A stretch of 59,691 nt of DNA from an uncultured Clostridia bacterium (lineage in GTDB: Bacteria > Bacillota > Clostridia > Christensenellales > Aristaeellaceae): assembly GCA_947166385.1 (NCBI GenBank), contig CAMVEB010000023.1:1-59691 (forward strand), read 5' to 3'. Each line of letters begins with the position of its first letter. Position 1 is the first letter of the stretch. The position numbers and the translations under genes are program-made. Under the pieces are notes generated by a model. That model saw only the letters and a list, made by a program, of their open reading frames with translations. It searched no databases and was not told the DNA's origin. Positions 1-9,102 of this stretch are shown one piece after another.

Positions 1-423
1 TAACATCTTTCATGAATTGCAGGATTATGAGAACAAGATCAGGTAGATTGGTTTTCAACGTTTTGTTGCTCCTGACGGATCTTCTGCACACCCGGCGGGA
101 TTCGAAACCGTTCGCTCAATGGTCGCCTGAAGCCCTTGGAGCGGGCTTCACGCTCCCTTTCGCGCCAACAAACTCAGGTCGCTTCGGCTTCGCCGACAGC
201 CTACCGGGCTGACGCTTCCTTCGTTTGCCACGGCCTGCCGCTTAGGAGACCAAAAAGGCGGTATACCGCGAAGTTCCGCCGAAGTCTGTCAACGTCCCGG
301 AAGGCTTGATTTCTAAGGAATGCAGCCGATTGAAACTACTTAATTCACTCCTAACGCCGCATTTGGCGATAGGATGTGTTTTCTGAATCAGGCGTGTATT
401 CACCCACCTGCTTTTGCATTTCT
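1..423. other. gene-free left end
   Basis: I find no ribosome-site-supported open frame here. The stretch lies downstream of the GH2 stop codon. It holds a 6-bp inverted repeat GGAGCG/CGCTCC (138-156) and a perfect 12-bp palindrome GCGGTATACCGC (258-269). A strip around 88-113 looks faintly like a tRNA T-arm on the minus strand, but no tRNA can be folded from it. No U-tract terminator is obvious for the GH operon. Confidence 0.5.
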
Positions 424-2769
424 TTATTCCTTCACAGCAACGAATGCCTGTGCCTGCTGCTTTCCGTCGGATGCGCTGATCACGACCTGCTTTCCGGCTT
501 TTGCGCGAATGACAGCCATCGCTCTGCCGTAATAGGTGGTGAAGCTGCCGCTGTCATAGCGCTCCTCAGTACGGGGATTGGCACTGCCGAAGGCAAGCAG
601 CTCGCCGCCTTCCACGGTCACGTTCACTTGCCGGTCAGCATTCATTTCCACAATACCGTGTTTATCCTGGACATTGATGGGAATGTACAGGATTTCACCG
701 GGCTTGGCTTCCTTCTTTTCCGGACAAACCGTTAGCACAGGTTTTTCCGCACTTTTCAGTTCACAACGGCTGATAGCGTGACCGGCTGCGTCATAGTTTA
801 TGGCAACCAGTGTGCCTGGCTGATATGCCAGTTTGAAAACAGCTTTCCCGTGCTTGGGCTTTACGTGCTTGGTTCGCTGGCCGTTCAGTTCCAGTGCCAC
901 AGATGCGGCGTCAGAATACACTTCAATGACCGCCTTATATCCGTCACAGCCCTGCCAGCTCCAGGAGGGCATGGCGTTAGTGCCGCGCCAAACGGATTTG
1001 GCGGGCTTCACTCTGGGATGGTTGATGGGCTGCACGGCGATCTTCGGCACTCTCAGCTGGCCCCAGGCGCATTGGGCCAGGAACAGTTCACCGTTGGGCG
1101 TGCCCAGAATATCCAGTACGCCAACGTCGCCCAGTAGCCAGGGATAGGGCTTATCAAAGCCTCTGCCGTCGGGCGTATAGGCCCACGCACCAATGCCGCA
1201 CTCGCCCAGGTAGTCCCAGGCCGTCCACATGAAATCGCCCACCAGATAGGGAAGCTCCTTCACCATTTGCCAGTTCTTATAAATGTCCTGAGGGAAGGTT
1301 TCGCTACCCACCACGATGCGGTTCGGGTGCTTTTTGCCCTCCATTTTATAGCGTCCTGATGCGTAGTTGTAGCCCGCAATGTCCAGAGCATCCAGCACCG
1401 GGGTGGTCACCTCATCCGCCTTTTTGCCGTTGGCCGCCTTGTTCATGCCGCTGCCCACCATGGAGGCCATCAGGTTGAACATCGTGCTGCTCATGCCGGA
1501 GGAATTCTTTGCCTTTTTTTCATCGGAACGGCCGGAACCATCCTCTTTATAAATGGCGTTGCCCTTGGCGGAGCGGGTAATGATCATCAGGTTGATGCCG
1601 CCGGTGGCCGCGCGGCTGGGATCGATTTGGTGCAGCAAGTCCACCATCTCCTTGGCCAGTGATACGCCTTTTTCGGTGGCGGGCTCGCTGATCTCGTTGC
1701 CGATGGAATACATGATGACGGAGGGATGGTTGTAGTCCCGGTTTACCAGCTTGGTCAGATCATCTTTCCAATTGGCCAGGAAATCAGACGCATAGTCGAA
1801 TTTGGTCTTGTGGTTGTACCACATGTCCCAGGTTTCGTCCATGACGTACAGGCCCACTTTGTCGCAGGCTTCCAGCATGGCCCGGGAGGCGGGATTGTGG
1901 CTGATGCGCAGGGCGTTGAAGCCAGCATCCTTCAGCAGCTTCGCCCGGCGGTATTCGCTTTCATCATAGGTGGCCGCGCCCAAAATGCCGTTGTCGTGAT
2001 GGATGCAGCCGCCCCGGAGCAGCGTGTTTTCTCCGTTGATGAACAGACCCTGATTGCTCCAGGTGATCTGCCGGATGCCGAAGGAAACGGTTTCCTCGTC
2101 CACTATCTTTCCGCCCTTTTTCAGTGTCACATGGGCGGTATAGAGATTGGGCGTTTCCGCGCTCCACAGCTTTACGTTGCGGATATCCAGCGTCGCATCA
2201 GCTCCCTGGCCTTCCACTACGATCTTGCCCTGGGCGTCTTTGATGTCGATGGCAATATCACCGCTGCCCATGATCTCTGTACGTACCCGGATCTTCGCTG
2301 GGCTGATGGAAACGGTATCCACCTTCACGCCCTCATAGGCGATGTGATCTTCTTCTGCCGTCACCAGCCAGACGGGTCGATAAATCCCGCTGCCGGAATA
2401 CCAGCGGCTGTTGGGCAGTTGGCTGTTATCCACACGAACGGAAACGGTGTTTTCGCCCACGTGAACCAGCTTTGTGAGTTCCACTGTAAAGGGAATATAC
2501 CCATAAGTGCAGCCACCCGCTTCCAGGCCGTTGACAGTAACAACACTGTTGCGATATACACCTTCAAAGTGCAGCAGCATGGGCTTTCCCACTTGCTCCG
2601 CAGTCACGTCAAATTTCTTTTTGTAGGTATATACTCCGCCTGGGAAATAGGCGTGCCCGCTACTGCCCGGTACGTCAGGCTTCCTGGTTTCGTGGATCAT
2701 AGCATCATGGGGCAGGGTCACAGGCTGCCCGTTACAGATCCAATCTCGCACAAACTCTGTTTTTTTCAT
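424..2769 (-). CDS. glycoside hydrolase family 2 (beta-galactosidase-like)
   Basis: A 781-residue family 2 glycoside hydrolase, probably a retaining beta-galactosidase, acting in the cytoplasm because no signal peptide is present. Order: jelly-roll sugar-binding domain (about 1-140), immunoglobulin-like domain (about 145-235), TIM-barrel (about 236-560), then Ig-like C-terminal domains. The acid/base is E359 in YSIGNEIS and the nucleophile is E490 in VVGSETFPQ, each in the expected context. The NxxxLRGGCIHHDNG segment (246-261) and RISHNPAS (288-295) are typical of the family. It is the last gene of the locus, 28 nt after the GH43 gene, so it should be co-transcribed with the importer. Exact substrate (beta-galactoside, mannoside or other) cannot be settled from sequence. 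Start: ATG at 2769, after a purine-rich AGTGAG stretch. Confidence 0.9.
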   Translation of the reverse strand: MKKTEFVRDWICNGQPVTLPHDAMIHETRKPDVPGSSGHAYFPGGVYTYKKKFDVTAEQVGKPMLLHFEGVYRNSVVTVNGLEAGGCTYGYIPFTVELTKLVHVGENTVSVRVDNSQLPNSRWYSGSGIYRPVWLVTAEEDHIAYEGVKVDTVSISPAKIRVRTEIMGSGDIAIDIKDAQGKIVVEGQGADATLDIRNVKLWSAETPNLYTAHVTLKKGGKIVDEETVSFGIRQITWSNQGLFINGENTLLRGGCIHHDNGILGAATYDESEYRRAKLLKDAGFNALRISHNPASRAMLEACDKVGLYVMDETWDMWYNHKTKFDYASDFLANWKDDLTKLVNRDYNHPSVIMYSIGNEISEPATEKGVSLAKEMVDLLHQIDPSRAATGGINLMIITRSAKGNAIYKEDGSGRSDEKKAKNSSGMSSTMFNLMASMVGSGMNKAANGKKADEVTTPVLDALDIAGYNYASGRYKMEGKKHPNRIVVGSETFPQDIYKNWQMVKELPYLVGDFMWTAWDYLGECGIGAWAYTPDGRGFDKPYPWLLGDVGVLDILGTPNGELFLAQCAWGQLRVPKIAVQPINHPRVKPAKSVWRGTNAMPSWSWQGCDGYKAVIEVYSDAASVALELNGQRTKHVKPKHGKAVFKLAYQPGTLVAINYDAAGHAISRCELKSAEKPVLTVCPEKKEAKPGEILYIPINVQDKHGIVEMNADRQVNVTVEGGELLAFGSANPRTEERYDSGSFTTYYGRAMAVIRAKAGKQVVISASDGKQQAQAFVAVKE

Positions 2770-2797
2770 TTTGAAAGCTCACTTTCTCACATCATGT

Positions 2798-4594
2798 TCA
2801 GGACAGTTTCACACAAGCGCCTTCCGTGATTCCGTTTTCATTGAATGCGTCTACCCGCACCCAGTACCCTTCGTCCTTGATCAGCGCACTGATCGTTTTC
2901 TGCGGCTGAAACGTCATATAGCTGTGATACAGTTTATCAGGTGCTGATCCCCACAGGATATTCCATCCCGTCGCGTCAGATGCGCCGATCTCTGTGCGGA
3001 AAGCAAGGTCAGAAATGCGGCTCACTGCGAAATCAGGAATCTGAGGCTTTTCGCCGCCTCCGTTGCCAAACACACGAAAACCGGAAATGCAAGGCTTTTG
3101 CTGATAAGGAATCTGGGAGATGGTCAGGCGAAGAAATCTGGCAGAAAGATTTTTTTCCGGAATCACCAGATCATGGGATAAATCCGTTTCAGCATTCGAC
3201 TTATCAACAACCGGCGTGAAGCTGATTCCATCCACGGAGCTTTCCAGTTTCCATTGCGTGCGTAATGGCTGATTATCAATAAACCGGGGCGTATCTGTTG
3301 TGTGAAGCTCACCCGGCGTCGGAATATTGATCACATCATCCGCGAAATTGATCTGAATCGCGTTTACGGAATACACCTTTCCCAGATCCAGGCACAGCCA
3401 TTCCCCGCTTTTGCTTTCAGCTGCCTGCCACCATGTTTGGACATTTTCATCCAGCGCCAAGGCTGGCTCATGACCGACAGTGCTAGATGAAGCAATGGCT
3501 TTTTTTCCATAGCTGAGCAAAAACCATTCCGGCGCTTTCCATGGATCGATTCTGCCATCTTCCCATACGATCGGCCAGTCTCCGTAACGCTGATTGCAGA
3601 ACAGCTCACCGTCTTTGTCAAAGCCTGCGGGCCACAAGCCGACTCTCCGCTCAAAGGAATGTTGTACGCTGATGCGCATGGTCGCCGTATGCCACCAGTT
3701 TCCATGCTGATCCCGAAGCGTCGATCCATGTCCCGCGCCCGGCATAAATCCACCGGGATGATAGGAATACGGGTTATTCTTAGCCAGCTGGAATGGCCCC
3801 AGTGGATGATCGCTGATATAAACACCGTCCGCATAGGTATTGTACTCGGTTCCGGGACATGCATACTGCAGATAATATTTCCCCTGGTATTTTGTCATCC
3901 AGGCCCCTTCTATAAAAGGTTTCTGGCTGAACATCCCGCGAACCATGGGAAGCACTTCATCCGGCACCGTAGCCCCATCGATCCCCTGTGCCGTGAAAAA
4001 GCCTTTCACCGCCTCGTCAATCTCTGCTTCCGTCCGCGGAACAAGGCAATGGTCTTCACCGGTTCTCTCATAGCCTCTGGTCCATGGGTCACCATGGATC
4101 AATTCAACCCGTTCCCCAACAGGCCTGAACGTTTCCGCGTCCAGTTCGGTACCGTAAATCGGTGTTACACTGGAGCAGCCCCAATAGAAATAAACTTTGC
4201 CGTCATCATCCTGAAAGAGATTAGGATCCCAGAAAGGGAAAGAACCGTCAATCCTTTCATAGGGCCCTTCAAGAATATTCTTTGTCCGGAAAAAATCACA
4301 TACCTGATCCCTTTTCGACGCGCTGAAATAGACATAATCACCGATCACACGCACATCAGGCGCGTAATCATACAGCGGCAGATTCTCAGGAAGCGGATGA
4401 TATGACCACTGAGCCAGATCATTCGATACCCACACTCCCAGTGTCATGGAAGCGAAAATATAATACTTGCCCTGAAACAAAATCAGAGAAGGGTCGGCAG
4501 CTTCCCGGTTTACAGACCGTATCTGGGTTCTTGGATCCACATTGAACTGATAATGGTATTCAATATTCAGCGGGTTGCAGATGATCTTCCTCAT
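2798..4594 (-). CDS. glycoside hydrolase family 43 with C-terminal F5/8 C-type domain
   Basis: A 598-residue five-bladed beta-propeller hydrolase, likely an arabinofuranosidase or xylosidase acting on imported oligosaccharides; no signal peptide. Residues about 1-330 form the propeller: general base D34 in the EAADPS motif, the pKa-modulating Asp in PFWDPNLF, and the acid Glu in PFIEGAW, all in family order. Residues about 350-480 resemble a discoidin (F5/8 type C) carbohydrate-binding module, with WLCLDLGKVYSVNAIQI and later FLRLTISQ; a fibronectin-like tail follows. The start codon overlaps the GH3 stop codon by 4 nt (ATGA), indicating translational coupling. Accessory binding modules are uncommon on cytoplasmic enzymes, so export by another route cannot be fully excluded. 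Confidence 0.88.
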   Translation of the reverse strand: MRKIICNPLNIEYHYQFNVDPRTQIRSVNREAADPSLILFQGKYYIFASMTLGVWVSNDLAQWSYHPLPENLPLYDYAPDVRVIGDYVYFSASKRDQVCDFFRTKNILEGPYERIDGSFPFWDPNLFQDDDGKVYFYWGCSSVTPIYGTELDAETFRPVGERVELIHGDPWTRGYERTGEDHCLVPRTEAEIDEAVKGFFTAQGIDGATVPDEVLPMVRGMFSQKPFIEGAWMTKYQGKYYLQYACPGTEYNTYADGVYISDHPLGPFQLAKNNPYSYHPGGFMPGAGHGSTLRDQHGNWWHTATMRISVQHSFERRVGLWPAGFDKDGELFCNQRYGDWPIVWEDGRIDPWKAPEWFLLSYGKKAIASSSTVGHEPALALDENVQTWWQAAESKSGEWLCLDLGKVYSVNAIQINFADDVINIPTPGELHTTDTPRFIDNQPLRTQWKLESSVDGISFTPVVDKSNAETDLSHDLVIPEKNLSARFLRLTISQIPYQQKPCISGFRVFGNGGGEKPQIPDFAVSRISDLAFRTEIGASDATGWNILWGSAPDKLYHSYMTFQPQKTISALIKDEGYWVRVDAFNENGITEGACVKLS

Positions 4595-7200
4595 TTTTTC
4601 TTCCTCCTGGCGCTTTCGCAGCGGACAATCAGCTTCAGGATACGGTTTGCGCAGGCTTGCAGCTCTCCCAGCGTAATTGGATAAGGAACCGAACCCGGTT
4701 CCGCATTTAAGGATATCAGGATATTGTCAATATCATCCTGGCTTCCCGGCATGGTCAGATCATTCCCGGCCTTGATGTAGCCTGCCGCGTTGGAGGTAGG
4801 ATATTTATGGGGAGCGGCAGCTTCCAGGCTTCCGCCGCCTGTGGTGCCCCAGTCCGTCATCACGATGCCTTCAAAGCCCCATTCATCCCGCAGAACAGAA
4901 TTTACCAGTTCATATTTATTGGCCGCGTGCTCCCCATTAACCAGATTATAGGATGTCATAAGCGCCATGGGCTGCGATTTCTTGACCGCAATCTCAAACC
5001 CACGCAGGTAGATTTCCCGAAGCGCGCGCTCGCCGCAATGACTGTTGCAGAAGCTGCGGTTGTCCTCCTGATTATTCAGCGCAAAGTGTTTGATTGTGGT
5101 TCCGCACCCCGGATGGCGCTGTACGCCCAATGTATCCGCCGCAGCACAGAAGCCGGAAAGAAGAGGGTCTTCTGAATAATATTCAAAATTCCTGCCGCAA
5201 AGCGGATTGCGTTGAATATTCATCCCCGGCGCAAGCCAGAGCGTAATGCCGAATTCCTCCATTTCCTCTCCAACAATATCACCTGCGGCGCTGATAGCGT
5301 CCATATCCCAGGTTTGAGCAAGCAGCGTTGCGATGGGGATGGCTGTGCAATACTGATAATAATCCACCGCGTCAGCAGGACGCTCCGGCGCAGTCACGCC
5401 AAACAACTTCTCCATTCCGCCTAAAGCGGATTCGCCCAGCCCGGGGATAATCTGATCCTTGCTATCCGCCACGAAGGACGTGGACAGTCGCAATCCTGCC
5501 GGGCCGTCTGCCAGCACGATGTTGGGAACCCCCCGGCTCTCAAGCAGAATGGAAGTGGTGTCACCCGCGGCACCGGGACAGGCAACGGACGCAGCGCCAA
5601 TCACAGACGTACCGAAAAAGCCGCCTCTTGCTGTGCCCACGCACATTTCAGCCAGTTCTTCCGGTGTCAGCTGAGCGATCAGATCTTCTGTGGTTGCTTT
5701 TCCGCTGAGGATTTCCTCCATCGTCACTGGTTCTTTCCGAGAGATCGTTATCTCTTTCGGCAAATGAACATATTTTAGCTCTTTGGTCGGAAGAATCGAT
5801 GTGATCAGGTAGATTTCAACAGCCCGCTCCATTTCTTCTTTCTCCCCGGGATATGAGTACGGCACAGCGTTCGCGTTGGAAAGCTCATTCAGCGGTTCAT
5901 CCAGACACAGCTTGTTCTCAAATTTCCTGGTGATTTTTTCATCATCCACCAGCATTGTGGCTACGATGTGCGTGTTGCGGGAATGATTGCCGATTCGGAT
6001 ATAATATTTCCCCGGTTCCAGAACAAACGCCGCCCGCGCTTCATCATAAGACGCCATCGCCCGGATCGGAAATATGATTTTCAGCAATTCTGATTCGCCT
6101 GGCTGCAATACTTTTGTTTTGGAAAAACCAACCAATTCCTGATAGGGCTTTTCGATGACGCCTGCAGGAGAAGAATAGTACACCTGCACGACCTCGCGAC
6201 CTGCGTACTGTTTTCCTACATTGGTTACTGTGACCTGGGCCTCCAGGTTTTCTCCTCTGATCAGGACATCGGTGGAATTGATCTCGAACTCGGTATAAGA
6301 AAGACCATAGCCGAATGGGTAGGCCGGTTTGATGCCGAAAGTATCAAAATACCGGTATCCGACATAGATTCCCTCATGATAATAGGAATCATCCAAATTG
6401 CCGCTCATGTGACTGAAAGTCGGGGCAGATGGATAATCCGAATAGTTTTCTGCCCAAGTCATGGCAAGATGGCCGGAGGGCGTTTCCTTGCCGGTCAGCA
6501 CGTCCGCCAGCGCGTAGCCGCTGATGTTGCCGGCCTGGCTCATCAGGAGCAGCGCGCCGATTCCCTTTTTCGCGCGAAGGAATTTGGTATCGATCACACC
6601 GCCCACATTCAGCACGACGATCACATTCCCGTATGCGTCGGCAAGCGCCTCGATGTTGTTTTTTTCGGCGGTGGACAATTCATAGTCCCCGGGCGTGATG
6701 TTCCGGTCTGCCCCCTCTCCGGAATTGCGGGAAATGACGTAAATCGCCGCGTCCGCTCTGGTTTTTTCAATCTCTTCAGGCGTGATTTCAGGAGCCTCAG
6801 GCTCTCCCGGCCGCTGGGCAAGCAGTTCAATAAGCGCCGCCTGCCCTTTCTCCGCCAGAAGAGCCATGACCCGTTTCATGGTTTGCTCCATCGCCTGCTG
6901 GCAAACGCAATCATACTGATCCAGCCATTCTTTTGTTGTGATGACAAAGCCAGCTTCTTCTAAACCCTGCTCCACATTTACGATCAGCCTGGAATTGACA
7001 TCACCGGACCCAATGCCTCCCTTGACCGTCTTACGCACGCCGCTGCCGAAGGCGGCAATCGTTTTTGCGTGCGCCAGGGGAAGCACGTTGTGGTTTTCAA
7101 GAAGCACCATGCCCTGGGCAGCTATTTTTCTTGCACGGTTCATATTCCTGATCTCCCGCGCGCTGATTTCCAGGTTCTTCGTCGCGTAGATTTTTGCCAT
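4591..7200 (-). CDS. glycoside hydrolase family 3, domain-permuted (beta-glucosidase/xylosidase type)
   Basis: An 869-residue GH3 enzyme in which the usual domain order is reversed. The alpha/beta sandwich normally found at the C-terminus comes first (about 20-270, with GMVLLENHNVLPL and the GEGADR motif). A fibronectin III-like domain follows (about 300-400), and the (beta/alpha)8 catalytic barrel is last (about 540-860). The nucleophile is D783 in GIVMTDWGTT; KHFALNNQE and GRNFEYYSEDP form the sugar-binding pocket. This order is known from ruminal and clostridial beta-glucosidases such as those of Ruminococcus albus. No signal peptide is present. It would release terminal glucose or xylose from imported oligosaccharides. 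The stop codon overlaps the GH43 start. Start ATG at 7200 follows a GGAGGGAAGAAC ribosome site. Confidence 0.9.
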   Translation of the reverse strand: MAKIYATKNLEISAREIRNMNRARKIAAQGMVLLENHNVLPLAHAKTIAAFGSGVRKTVKGGIGSGDVNSRLIVNVEQGLEEAGFVITTKEWLDQYDCVCQQAMEQTMKRVMALLAEKGQAALIELLAQRPGEPEAPEITPEEIEKTRADAAIYVISRNSGEGADRNITPGDYELSTAEKNNIEALADAYGNVIVVLNVGGVIDTKFLRAKKGIGALLLMSQAGNISGYALADVLTGKETPSGHLAMTWAENYSDYPSAPTFSHMSGNLDDSYYHEGIYVGYRYFDTFGIKPAYPFGYGLSYTEFEINSTDVLIRGENLEAQVTVTNVGKQYAGREVVQVYYSSPAGVIEKPYQELVGFSKTKVLQPGESELLKIIFPIRAMASYDEARAAFVLEPGKYYIRIGNHSRNTHIVATMLVDDEKITRKFENKLCLDEPLNELSNANAVPYSYPGEKEEMERAVEIYLITSILPTKELKYVHLPKEITISRKEPVTMEEILSGKATTEDLIAQLTPEELAEMCVGTARGGFFGTSVIGAASVACPGAAGDTTSILLESRGVPNIVLADGPAGLRLSTSFVADSKDQIIPGLGESALGGMEKLFGVTAPERPADAVDYYQYCTAIPIATLLAQTWDMDAISAAGDIVGEEMEEFGITLWLAPGMNIQRNPLCGRNFEYYSEDPLLSGFCAAADTLGVQRHPGCGTTIKHFALNNQEDNRSFCNSHCGERALREIYLRGFEIAVKKSQPMALMTSYNLVNGEHAANKYELVNSVLRDEWGFEGIVMTDWGTTGGGSLEAAAPHKYPTSNAAGYIKAGNDLTMPGSQDDIDNILISLNAEPGSVPYPITLGELQACANRILKLIVRCESARRKKK

Positions 7201-7222
7201 GTTCTTCCCTCCAACTTCTGAA

Positions 7223-7264
7223 CAGACGCCCCTTATGCGGTTCGGACTGCATCAGGGGCGTCTG
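7223..7264 (-). promoter_or_regulatory. intercistronic stem-loop between solute-binding protein and GH3 genes
   Basis: A perfect 10-bp stem CAGACGCCCC/GGGGCGTCTG with an inner ATGC/GCAT extension lies in the 79-nt gap. No U-tract follows it on the coding strand, so it is more likely an mRNA 3'-end stabilising or processing structure than a terminator. Such hairpins often raise the level of binding-protein mRNA relative to downstream enzymes; that role is inferred. Confidence 0.65.
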
Positions 7265-7279
7265 TAGGGTGCTTATTTG

Positions 7280-9070
7280 TTATTTGCCCAGAATCCTATT
7301 CAGCGCGTTGGTGTATTCCTCGGGCTTGAAAGCGTTCACGGCATTGCAGAACGCCTCCCAGTCCGCGTCGCTGCGGATATCCCGCTCGCCGGTGATGAAT
7401 TCAGGGATCGCCTGAGCCATATAGGTGGAATACTCCGCGTCCAGGCCAGCCTTGATACTGCTCTCTTCCGGGGTCAGCTGCGCCAGGATCTCGTTGCCGA
7501 TCAGGGCGTCCACGGGATACATGCCCCACAGATCCAGCGTATGCTGGTAGAATTCAGGATACTCATACAGCATATTGCTTGTGTCTTCCAGACGGATGAA
7601 GCGGAGCGGAACCGCGGTGCCGGAAGCGTCCTCGCTGGTGAAGTAAAGGTCATCCCGACGGTATTTGCCGTCCACGATGGTGTAAGCGCCGTTGCCTAGG
7701 CCGGATTCCTGGCAGATCCGGTACGAATCGGGATTGATGGCTTCCAGCTCCTTGGTCTGTTCCGCGTCCAGGCCATAGGTGGCGATGATGGAGCCCTCTG
7801 GGCTGAAGAAGTAATCCAGGAAGGTGAACAGCGCGGGCAGGTCCTTGTCCTTGGCCTTATCGGTCACTACCACCTGCCCGCCAATCAGGCCGGAAGCGTA
7901 AAAGAAGAAGGGAGTGTTGCCCTGCATGCTTTCGTCGCCGTACATATCGTTGATGGGGTTAGGTGCGCCAAAGACCACAATGCCGTTGAGCGGGTTGCTT
8001 TCATCGCCACCGCTGAAATCCATGGCGTTACCCAGCTGGTTGTCCATGCCGTACCAGGCACCCACCTTGCCGGAGTAGACGCTGCCAGCATCGACCATGA
8101 AGAACATATCGTTGGAAAACTCGTAGAAGTAGGGGTTGATCCAGCCTTTTTCATACCAGGTGCGCAGGCAATCCAGATAAGCACGGTAATTATCGGACGT
8201 AGTGCCGAAGGATGCTTCGCCATTTTGAGGATTGATATACCAAGTACCCACATCGCCGAAGGTGGATTCAAAATCGTTAACGCCGATCATACCATTGGCG
8301 CTGATGCTCAGCGCATAGCCGTCGTCGATGCCCAGCTCGTTCAGCGCGGTCTGGAAAATATCCATCATCCATTCCCAGTCGCTGATGGTCATGGGGTCGG
8401 GATTGCCGGAGGGGAACACCACGTCATCCGTCCAGTTGGTGCCATCCTCGCTCCAGGAACCAGTGAAGCCCTCACCGGTGACGGGGTTTTTGCCGTACTT
8501 CACGATCCAGTCGCGACGATAAACCATGCCGCCCCAGGCGGGTATTCTCTTTTCAGTCAGGCCGTACAGGCACAGGTAGCGGGGCTCGCCGTTGACAAGG
8601 CAGGTTTCGCGGCCCTTCAGGGTGGGATGCCGGTCAAAATACGCCCGATAGTTGGGCATGTACTGCATCACGTAGTCGGTGATATCCAGCGCCTGGCCGT
8701 TTTCATACATTTCCAGGGCCGTGGTACCAACCTGCTGCAGACTCATCAAGTCGGTATAATCGCCAGTGGAAAGGATGTTGGTCAGGTAATCCCGTTCATT
8801 GCCGGAGGGCGGGGTAATGACCTTCATTTCCACTTTTCGGGTGTTTCCATTCCCCGCGGGATCCCATTCCTTGTTCATAATGTACTGAAGGGGCGGAATT
8901 TGCGCATAGTCAGTCACCAGAGGGGAGTTTACGCCGGTGTCGGCCGTAAAGGTAAAGACAGTGGATTTGCCGAGATAGCTGTCGCTGTCGATGGATTCCG
9001 CCTGGGCGAAGACCGCGCAGGCGAGCAGCACCGCGAGAGAGAGAACAAGAGAAGTAATCCGTTTCATCAT
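7280..9070 (-). CDS. extracellular solute-binding protein of a carbohydrate ABC importer
   Basis: A 596-residue substrate-binding protein of the large LplA/YtcQ-like class. The N-terminus is a signal peptide: MMKRITS, then a hydrophobic stretch to about residue 22, ending in VFAQA before ES. An AxA signal-peptidase I site fits best; the earlier LLAC is a poor lipobox because of Leu at -2, so attachment to the membrane is uncertain. The mature part is rich in Trp, Tyr and Asp, as in oligosaccharide-binding proteins. It sits directly downstream of two matching permeases and upstream of three hydrolases, so its ligand is probably a plant-derived oligosaccharide. No ATPase is encoded nearby; this class usually borrows a shared MsmK-type ATPase. 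Start ATG at 9070 (MMK; a second ATG is in frame) follows GGAGGAATC. Confidence 0.88.
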   Translation of the reverse strand: MMKRITSLVLSLAVLLACAVFAQAESIDSDSYLGKSTVFTFTADTGVNSPLVTDYAQIPPLQYIMNKEWDPAGNGNTRKVEMKVITPPSGNERDYLTNILSTGDYTDLMSLQQVGTTALEMYENGQALDITDYVMQYMPNYRAYFDRHPTLKGRETCLVNGEPRYLCLYGLTEKRIPAWGGMVYRRDWIVKYGKNPVTGEGFTGSWSEDGTNWTDDVVFPSGNPDPMTISDWEWMMDIFQTALNELGIDDGYALSISANGMIGVNDFESTFGDVGTWYINPQNGEASFGTTSDNYRAYLDCLRTWYEKGWINPYFYEFSNDMFFMVDAGSVYSGKVGAWYGMDNQLGNAMDFSGGDESNPLNGIVVFGAPNPINDMYGDESMQGNTPFFFYASGLIGGQVVVTDKAKDKDLPALFTFLDYFFSPEGSIIATYGLDAEQTKELEAINPDSYRICQESGLGNGAYTIVDGKYRRDDLYFTSEDASGTAVPLRFIRLEDTSNMLYEYPEFYQHTLDLWGMYPVDALIGNEILAQLTPEESSIKAGLDAEYSTYMAQAIPEFITGERDIRSDADWEAFCNAVNAFKPEEYTNALNRILGK

Positions 9071-9102
9071 GATGATTCCTCCATTCTTTATTGTTTTTAT
9101 CT

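Noticed and set aside
85..125. Minus-strand tRNA fragment (TTCGAATCCC-like T-arm)
   Set aside because: The arm pairs poorly and no acceptor, anticodon or D arm can be folded around it.
1726..2829. Plus-strand open frame within the GH2 gene
   Set aside because: The GH2 catalytic motifs are intact on the minus strand; the other frame has no ribosome site or recognisable domain.
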